From Pseudalkalibacillus sp051842935 (GTDB lineage Bacteria > Bacillota > Bacilli > Bacillales > Fictibacillaceae), in the NCBI RefSeq assembly GCF_051842935.1, contig NZ_JBPXRR010000001.1, positions 2,170,001 to 2,234,000 of the forward strand: DNA of 64,000 nucleotides. Reading direction: 5' to 3'. This document shows, piece after piece, positions 58,855 through 64,000 of this stretch (positions are counted from its first letter, which is position 1; every line of letters begins with the position of its first letter). The notes below the pieces were generated by a model, which did no database searches, had not been told where the DNA came from, and saw only the letters and a list, made by a program, of their open reading frames with translations. The position numbers and the translations under genes were made by a program.

Positions 58855-59421
58855 TTAAGCAAGCTCTCCTGATTGTTTAAAAAACCAACTCTTATAATCA
58901 ATTTTTAAGAGCCCATACACATCAACGTCTTCATATTTATTTTGTAAAAGTCTATTTTGTTTTAATCTTCCTTCTTTTTGAAAGCCAGCTTTTACTAAAA
59001 CAACGCTTGAAGCTTTGTTCCTAGAAATAGCTGAGGCCCATACTTTGTTTAAATCCAATTGATTAAATCCAAATTCAATAATCCTATTTACAGCTTCTGT
59101 TGCAAACCCGTTCCCCCAATAATCTCTACCAATCCAATAACCAAGTTCACCCTTATTATTATTCTTATCAACTCTTAAAGTGATCGTTCCAATTATTTCA
59201 TTTTCTTTCTTGTTTACTATTTTTAGAGGGTACTCGAGTCCCTTTTGAATCTGTTCTGGTTGAATAGCAATCCACTCCTCAGCATGTTCTAGCTCATAAG
59301 GAAAAGGAAGATCCAGAATAGTAGCTAATTCTATGTTATTTGCTAACTCCTTAATTCTGCTTGAATCTACTATACTAAATGGCTGCATTGTTAATCGTTC
59401 TGTTTCTAACTTCAAAGACAT
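58855..59421 (-). CDS. RimJ/RimL-type GNAT acetyltransferase
   Basis: 188 residues: L-E-T-E-R-L-T-M-Q-P-F at the start, L-G-Y-W-I-G-R-D-Y-W-G-N-G-F-A-T-E-A and R-N-K-A-S-S-V-V-L-V-K-A-G-F. Start at the ATG at 59421, with GAGG upstream; an in-frame start at 59454 lacks one. Fourth RimJ/L-like gene in the block. Confidence 0.85.
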   Translation of the reverse strand: MSLKLETERLTMQPFSIVDSSRIKELANNIELATILDLPFPYELEHAEEWIAIQPEQIQKGLEYPLKIVNKKENEIIGTITLRVDKNNNKGELGYWIGRDYWGNGFATEAVNRIIEFGFNQLDLNKVWASAISRNKASSVVLVKAGFQKEGRLKQNRLLQNKYEDVDVYGLLKIDYKSWFFKQSGELA

Positions 59422-59653
59422 ATTAAAGTACCTCTTCTCAACGACATTTCCCAATGGGTTGTTTGATGCGATTTAGACCCAATTATTTCAAAACAATCAT
59501 GATAAGGCAATCCTTATTAGTAAAAAGAAGAGAGCTAACCTTTATTAATGATTAGCCCCCTTTAACGGAAGATTTGATATCAAGATATTTCAATCGCTGT
59601 TTATTAACAATCATTCTTCCTTAACTGCATACGATTGATTTCTAATTACTATC

Positions 59654-59711
59654 AAGCGAGGGGACGGTTCTTATGCTTCATGTTGGAAGCGTTCGAACCG
59701 TCCCCTCGCTT
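59654..59711. repeat. REP-like 17-bp inverted repeat
   Basis: AAGCGAGGGGACGGTTC (59654-59670) and its exact complement GAACCGTCCCCTCGCTT (59695-59711) enclose 24 bases with a second small stem GCTTC/GAAGC. This gap (59422-59843) has no gene. GGGGACGGTTC palindromes resemble repetitive extragenic elements of Firmicutes. Confidence 0.8.
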
Positions 59712-59775
59712 CCAATCTAATACCAATTATTTCAAATAGATGACTGTAATACAATCTTTTAAATGAAATAAGGGA

Positions 59776-59822
59776 ACGTATATCTTCAATCATTAGAGAC
59801 ACGAGTGATTCAAGATATACGT
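59776..59822. terminator. Long hairpin downstream of the DJ-1 gene
   Basis: ACGTATATCTTCAATCA and TGATTCAAGATATACGT form a 17-base stem with one mismatch. On the minus strand it lies 20 bases after the DJ-1/PfpI stop and is followed by a T-rich stretch, so it is probably its terminator. Confidence 0.6.
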
Positions 59823-59843
59823 CACAATGTGTCACTTCATTTA

Positions 59844-60470
59844 TTAATTAGAATTCATCAACTGGAAGAAATATTCAGGTTCATTCGTTTTATTTAGGTT
59901 ATACCATGAATGTAATGTATTTGGTGTAAATACATCTATTTTTTTAAGTACCTCCATGGCAAATTCCAGCGGAGCTATTCCTGATGCGGTAACTAAATTC
60001 TCATCAGATATGGCAGACTCGAAATCATAAAATTTTTCTCCTTTATAGTTAGGACTTACCATTTTGGTATATTCTAAGTCATTACTTGTGTGCCTTCTAG
60101 TATCTAAGTATCCCCTATTCGCGAGGGCCTCAATGGCGCCACAAATTGCAGCAACAATCGTGCCATTCTTTAAAGCCTGGCCGATTTTTTCCAAGATAGG
60201 CTGATGAATGTCTTCACTCCAAGTAGTCCCTCCTGGTAAAATTAAAAGATCTTTACGCTCAAGTGTAATTTCATCAAAGGACATATCTGGTTTTATGCTC
60301 AGCCCTCCCATCGTCGTAATCATTTCTTTATTAGCTCCTACTGTCATTACTTTTAAAGGTGCTAAATCTTTTTTGAAATACCTTCCTGAGTTTAATTCAG
60401 CAATTAAATATCCATATTCCCAGTCTGACATAGTATTAAATACATATAAAAAAACCTTTTTTGTTTGCAT
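59844..60470 (-). CDS. DJ-1/PfpI-family protein
   Basis: 208 residues, type 1 glutamine-amidotransferase-like fold. The nucleophile elbow A-A-I-C-G-A-I-E-A-L holds the cysteine, preceded by D-L-L-I-L-P-G-G-T-T-W. The family includes chaperones, glyoxalases and amidases; the exact role is open. The ATG at 60470 follows GGAGTG. A WYL regulator gene lies upstream on the same strand with a terminator between, so it may control this gene. Confidence 0.82.
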   Translation of the reverse strand: MQTKKVFLYVFNTMSDWEYGYLIAELNSGRYFKKDLAPLKVMTVGANKEMITTMGGLSIKPDMSFDEITLERKDLLILPGGTTWSEDIHQPILEKIGQALKNGTIVAAICGAIEALANRGYLDTRRHTSNDLEYTKMVSPNYKGEKFYDFESAISDENLVTASGIAPLEFAMEVLKKIDVFTPNTLHSWYNLNKTNEPEYFFQLMNSN

Positions 60471-60513
60471 CCAATAACACTCCAATCACATTTGATATAG
60501 CCAGTATAATAAA

Positions 60514-60542
60514 ACTTCCCTGACATTTAGCGTCAGGGAAGT
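60514..60542 (-). terminator. Terminator of the WYL regulator gene
   Basis: ACTTCCCTGAC, a seven-base loop, GTCAGGGAAGT then TTTTATTATA on the minus strand. Perfect 11-bp stem directly before the DJ-1 gene. Confidence 0.9.
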
Positions 60543-60544
60543 GA

Positions 60545-61507
60545 TTATACTTCATGAAATTTTATTAATTCCGACAGAACTTCAACAAGGCGTTTCTTTA
60601 GACTGATTGGCTCAATCACTTTAATAGATTGATTGTACGGTAAAAGTAAATAAGGTACATATGTATGGATTATATCTTTTTCAAGAAGAAAAACGGCTCG
60701 ATTTGAAGTCCTTTCTTGTAAATAATGTCCTAAAAACCAATGTTGACAAATATCATTCAATACACTTTTATCCCCACTAATAACGAAAGAAATCCCCCCT
60801 TCCTTATCTTCTATAGCTGGAAGAAGATTTCTTGTAAAAAAGTCACGTGCTGAGAAATTTTTGGGCCGGTTAAACTTATTTTCGGTTAGCATTAGACTTT
60901 CAATGCGATCTACTCTAAAACTACGGATATCATTTCTAAAATGACAAAATCCAATCACATACCACTTATTATTCCAATAAATCATTCTATACGGATCGAC
61001 TAATCTATCATCTAACTGTTTTTCGCCACTTTTATGGTAAACAAATTTTATTGAGTACCCGTCAGCTACGGTCTGCTCCAACTCCTTCAAAAGTTGTTCC
61101 ATAGAAAGTGAACATGATCGACTGATCACTTCAAGACTCGTTAAATGTTGGTTTATCTTTGTTTTCTGCTCTTTATTTGAGAAGTTATTTAGTTTTGAAA
61201 GGGCTCTATTTAGTGCCTCACCACCATAATATCCGGCTTCTTCTGCAAATACAGCAGCGTGAAATAGTGAAGTTTGCTCCTCAAAATCAAAAAAAAGAGG
61301 AGCTTCAATAAAATTGTTCAATAAAGTGTATCCACCATTATGTCCTGGTTCTGAAATGATAGGTACTCCACTCGTTGAAATCGTATCAATATAACGATAC
61401 ACAGTCCTTATATTCATCTCTAACTTTTCTGAAATCTGTTGTGCAGTAATTTTTTCACCTGAACGAAGCATCCATAGAATCGCTAACATATTGTCAATTT
61501 TAGGCAT
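60545..61507 (-). CDS. HTH/WYL-domain regulator (YafY type)
   Basis: 320 residues. N-terminal winged helix (M-L-A-I-L-W-M-L-R-S-G-E-K-I-T-A-Q-Q-I-S-E-K-L) and a WYL domain with W-Y-V-I-G-F-C-H-F-R-N-D-I-R-S-F-R-V-D-R-I, which in other proteins binds a nucleic acid or nucleotide ligand. YafY-type regulators usually control an adjoining gene, here the DJ-1/PfpI gene. Confidence 0.87.
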   Translation of the reverse strand: MPKIDNMLAILWMLRSGEKITAQQISEKLEMNIRTVYRYIDTISTSGVPIISEPGHNGGYTLLNNFIEAPLFFDFEEQTSLFHAAVFAEEAGYYGGEALNRALSKLNNFSNKEQKTKINQHLTSLEVISRSCSLSMEQLLKELEQTVADGYSIKFVYHKSGEKQLDDRLVDPYRMIYWNNKWYVIGFCHFRNDIRSFRVDRIESLMLTENKFNRPKNFSARDFFTRNLLPAIEDKEGGISFVISGDKSVLNDICQHWFLGHYLQERTSNRAVFLLEKDIIHTYVPYLLLPYNQSIKVIEPISLKKRLVEVLSELIKFHEV

Positions 61508-61551
61508 ATAACTCTACCTCTAAATGAATTTCATTTTCTATCATACTTTTC

Positions 61552-61728
61552 CTATTTTTGGTATAACCCATCAACTGTTCCTTTCCAATAGCTTTCTAAA
61601 TAATAAGGGCCATCTCTGAACTGAGTCTTCCACAAACCCGTCTCTTGTTTCTTTATTTTATTATGTCTAACTACATCGTCACACTCTTTTTTAAGTTTTC
61701 GTGGTTTTTGATAGGATAAAGAAACCAT
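61552..61728 (-). CDS. Possible 58-residue protein coupled to the HEPN-like gene
   Basis: ATG at 61728 follows the TGA of the upstream gene without a gap (TGA-ATG). The product is basic at its start (Y-Q-K-P-R-K-L-K-K-E) and ends with L-W-K-T-Q-F-R-D-G-P-Y-Y-L-E-S-Y-W-K-G. No family recognised and no separate ribosome site, so it would rely on coupling. A small antitoxin-like partner is one possibility; a gene remnant is another. Confidence 0.45.
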   Translation of the reverse strand: MVSLSYQKPRKLKKECDDVVRHNKIKKQETGLWKTQFRDGPYYLESYWKGTVDGLYQK

Positions 61729-62856
61729 TCACCAATCCATATTTGCTGCACGATCAATTATTTCAAATTCAAATTCTAAGAAAGACTCAAGGTTTTCCTC
61801 TGATTTTATAGCATCTTTAAGACGTTTAATATATTCATCGTCATATCTAATGTCTAGTCCGCTTTCTAAAATAGTTAATGGTAGTTTCCAATTTGACTCA
61901 AATAAAAAGCTTTCATACTCGTTTATTATTTTACATATCTCATGAAAGTGAATATCATTGATCTGTAGTAGAGAGTAAATCCCACTACTACTTTCTGGAG
62001 GCTGAACAGGTATTATTCCCACCCCCTCAATATGTGGAAAGAACGAACCGTTTTTCTTTTCAAATCCTCCATGAGCATATTTATTTCGTAATTCCTTCAA
62101 ATATTTTAATTTATTAAACCAACTCATATATACTGGATTATCTTGTGGATTAAAAATACGATTATATTTATATGTCCAATTAGCTGAAAGTAAATCAGTA
62201 ACTTTTTCTATGCTTTTATTAAATTCTTTAAAAGGTAGTAATAGTATTAAAATATGTTCATGAAAGCTAAAATAAGCGTCTAGCATTGATTGGGTATTAA
62301 AGATGACTTCCTTTTGTTTTTCTATGTCACGTAGCCTTTTTACACGATCATGATTAATAGGATTTAGATCCTTTGCTTTTTCTCTAAAATATAAATATCT
62401 TTGCCTTAATAAACCAGAACGATTTTCTAAAGTAAAATTACCATGGTTAATTGCTTCCTCAACTACTGAATTAAGTAATAAATTGGTTATTCTAATTGCA
62501 CTATTAACTTTTTTAAACAAATCACCGATTATTTTCTCATCTTGTGTATTAATGGATAATATAAGCCCCATTTTTTCATATGAAAAAACACAATAATAAT
62601 TTTTAAATCGAAAAGAGATGTCGTATAAAGTTTTATCCCTATCTTTATAGCTGTAATTAAATTCCTTTAACCTGCAAAAAATAATAAAAATCATATAAGG
62701 TTCTACATAATCAACAATAAGATCCTTAACCATATATGAACACAAGTTTCCATCGAAATTCTCTTCCAATGATGCTTCTGTTATATCGGCTATACATTTA
62801 TTAAAGTTCTCCCATAATCCTGGACTCTCCATCATCACCTTGTTTTTAATTGACAT
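61729..62856 (-). CDS. AT-rich gene, HEPN-like R-N-x3-H motif
   Basis: 375 residues, not a family I can name. E-L-R257-N-K-Y-A-H262-G-G in a helical region matches the R-x4-H motif of HEPN-domain RNases, common in toxins and phage-defence proteins. The rest is helical, with a stretch of basic residues (R-V-K-R-L-R-D-I-E-K-Q-K). It is clearly AT-richer than the core genes and lies next to ccpA. The ATG at 62856 has no strong ribosome site. Defence or toxin role is inference only. Confidence 0.6.
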   Translation of the reverse strand: MSIKNKVMMESPGLWENFNKCIADITEASLEENFDGNLCSYMVKDLIVDYVEPYMIFIIFCRLKEFNYSYKDRDKTLYDISFRFKNYYCVFSYEKMGLILSINTQDEKIIGDLFKKVNSAIRITNLLLNSVVEEAINHGNFTLENRSGLLRQRYLYFREKAKDLNPINHDRVKRLRDIEKQKEVIFNTQSMLDAYFSFHEHILILLLPFKEFNKSIEKVTDLLSANWTYKYNRIFNPQDNPVYMSWFNKLKYLKELRNKYAHGGFEKKNGSFFPHIEGVGIIPVQPPESSSGIYSLLQINDIHFHEICKIINEYESFLFESNWKLPLTILESGLDIRYDDEYIKRLKDAIKSEENLESFLEFEFEIIDRAANMDW

Positions 62857-63004
62857 TTCTACACCTCATGTCTTTCATAAAAATATAATAAAAATTAATA
62901 CTAATTTGTTATTCATTCCCCAATCAGTTATTCAACAATCCTGCCCTTTAACGGAATACCATTTATTTCAATTCAGAGGATCTTATGTCCTTTATTTAAA
63001 GAAA

Positions 63005-63037
63005 AAAACACGTAGCTCTTTTTGTGCTACGTGTTTT
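63005..63037. terminator. Terminator of ccpA
   Basis: AAAACACGTAGC, a nine-base loop, GCTACGTGTTTT just past the ccpA stop codon. Confidence 0.92.
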
Positions 63038-63046
63038 AAATAGTCA

Positions 63047-64000
63047 TTATTTCGTTGAGTCGCGTAGTTGGATACGGTGTGGGAGAATGACGGTACGATC
63101 TTCGACGGTTTCATTGTTCATGAATTTGGTGAGAAGACGCATCGCTACCGCTCCGATATCGTACATCGGTTGAACGACCGTTGTCAGTGTCGGGCGAACC
63201 ATGGACGCGAGACGCGTGTTGTCGAATCCGATGACTTCCAGATCCTCAGGAATCTTCAAGCCTCTATCTTGTGCGCCATGAATGACACCTAATGCCATTT
63301 CATCCGTTCCTACAAATACTGCAGATGGTTTGTCATCGAGGGATAAGAACTTCTCTACAGCCTCAATTCCTGCGTCATACGTGTAGTCACCGATGTAAAT
63401 GAAGTCTTCCTTCATCTCAAGGTTCGCTTCATCTAAGGCTCTACGGTAACCGGAGAACTTATGATGACCGTTAATCGGGTCTTCGAGTGGTCCTGATACC
63501 ATTCCGATTCTTTCATGGCCTTGTTCCGTTAAGAAATGGATTGCATCATAAACAGCTTCTGTGTAATTGATGTTCACCGTCGGAATTTCTTGGTCCGGTG
63601 AGATCGTCGCTGCAAGGACAATCGGTACCGGTGAGCGTTTGAATTCCTCTACATGTTCTTCCGTAATCGTCCCACCCATGAAGACAATTCCATCTACTTG
63701 CTTCCCAAGCATCGTGTTCAGCAAATGGATTTCTTTATCTTTGTTTTGATCAGAGTTGGATAGGATGATGTTGTAGTTGTACATCGTTGCGATATCTTCG
63801 ATTCCACGAGCGAGTTCAGCAAAGAAAATGCTTGAGATATCTGGAATGATGACACCGACTGTGGTCGTCTTTTTACTTGCGAGTCCACGAGCGACTGCGT
63901 TCGGTCGGTAACCGAGTCGTTCAATTGCGTCCAATACTTTCTTCCGAGTTGCTGGTTTAACGTTTGGATTCCCGTTCACAACACGTGAAACGGTTGCCAT
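63047..64000 (-). CDS. ccpA: Catabolite control protein A, N-terminus beyond window
   Basis: LacI-family master regulator of carbon catabolite control. It binds cre sites with phosphorylated HPr/Crh as corepressor. 317 residues are present, almost identical in pattern to B. subtilis CcpA: M-A-T-V-S-R-V-V-N-G-N-P, A-S-K-K-T-T-T-V-G-V-I-I-P-D-I-S and G-F-D-N-T-R-L-A-S-M-V. The ATG at the right edge is internal. The true start, with the first 16 or so residues of the helix-turn-helix (N-I-T-I-Y-D-V-A), lies beyond 64000. Likely targets in this window are mbcS, megL, acuABC and the symporter. Confidence 0.96.
   Translation of the reverse strand: MATVSRVVNGNPNVKPATRKKVLDAIERLGYRPNAVARGLASKKTTTVGVIIPDISSIFFAELARGIEDIATMYNYNIILSNSDQNKDKEIHLLNTMLGKQVDGIVFMGGTITEEHVEEFKRSPVPIVLAATISPDQEIPTVNINYTEAVYDAIHFLTEQGHERIGMVSGPLEDPINGHHKFSGYRRALDEANLEMKEDFIYIGDYTYDAGIEAVEKFLSLDDKPSAVFVGTDEMALGVIHGAQDRGLKIPEDLEVIGFDNTRLASMVRPTLTTVVQPMYDIGAVAMRLLTKFMNNETVEDRTVILPHRIQLRDSTK

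Noticed and set aside
29581..63046. Prophage or integrative element
   Set aside because: No integrase, structural phage gene, conjugation gene or flanking direct repeat was found.

Overview
This window is a stretch of chromosome from a spore-forming, low-to-medium-GC Firmicute of the Bacillaceae. The evidence is an alpha/beta-type small acid-soluble spore protein, a RefZ-type sporulation regulator, EzrA, the AcsA/AcuABC acetate system, CcpA, a tyrosine T-box and an S4 autoregulatory leader. The gene order ytcJ-mbcS-sspA-thiI-nifZ-brnQ-ezrA-hisJ-refZ-ytsP-(megL)-rpsD-tyrS-acsA-acuABC is the conserved order known from Bacillus subtilis. The genus cannot be fixed from the sequence alone. There are no rRNA or tRNA genes, no recognisable transposase, no phage genes and no CRISPR array.

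Layout. Positions 1-16.4 kb hold core genes: a partial amidohydrolase, a branched-chain acyl-CoA synthetase with a cre box, a spore protein, the IscS-like/ThiI sulfur-transfer pair, BrnQ, EzrA, HisJ, RefZ, a free-methionine-sulfoxide reductase, a methionine gamma-lyase, ribosomal protein S4 and TyrS. A remnant of a NERD-type protein and three tandem terminators lie between rpsD and tyrS. Positions 16.7-24.9 kb hold a large class A penicillin-binding protein, a DinB/CGNR-regulator pair with a clear operator-like palindrome, and an amidohydrolase next to a 1033-residue GNAT fusion. Positions 25.1-29.6 kb are the acetate module: acsA diverges from acuABC, so the synthetase, its lysine acetyltransferase and its deacetylase sit together.

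From 29.6 to 63 kb an accessory block separates acuC from ccpA; in B. subtilis these lie close together. It opens with six exact-period 21-bp repeats and an MFS exporter preceded by a 12-codon leader peptide and a hairpin that buries the exporter's Shine-Dalgarno sequence, the classical layout of translation attenuation. It continues with a Na+/solute symporter and its tiny partner protein. Next comes a compact three-gene operon of two ATP-grasp ligases plus a CotY/CotZ-like coat protein, divergent from a secreted cyanophycinase-like peptidase. The remainder is a mostly minus-strand run of small enzymes: a membrane M48 protease with ankyrin repeats, peptidase E, many GNAT acetyltransferases, kinases, hydrolases, regulators and several very small membrane proteins. 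Just before ccpA lies an AT-rich gene with a HEPN-type R-N-x3-H motif, followed by a coupled 58-codon reading frame.

Working together: CcpA, whose gene is cut by the right edge, probably controls several genes here, because cre-like boxes sit in front of mbcS, megL, acuABC and the symporter. The most interesting systems are the leader-peptide-controlled exporter, the ATP-grasp/coat-protein/cyanophycinase neighbourhood, the GNAT fusion and the HEPN-like gene.
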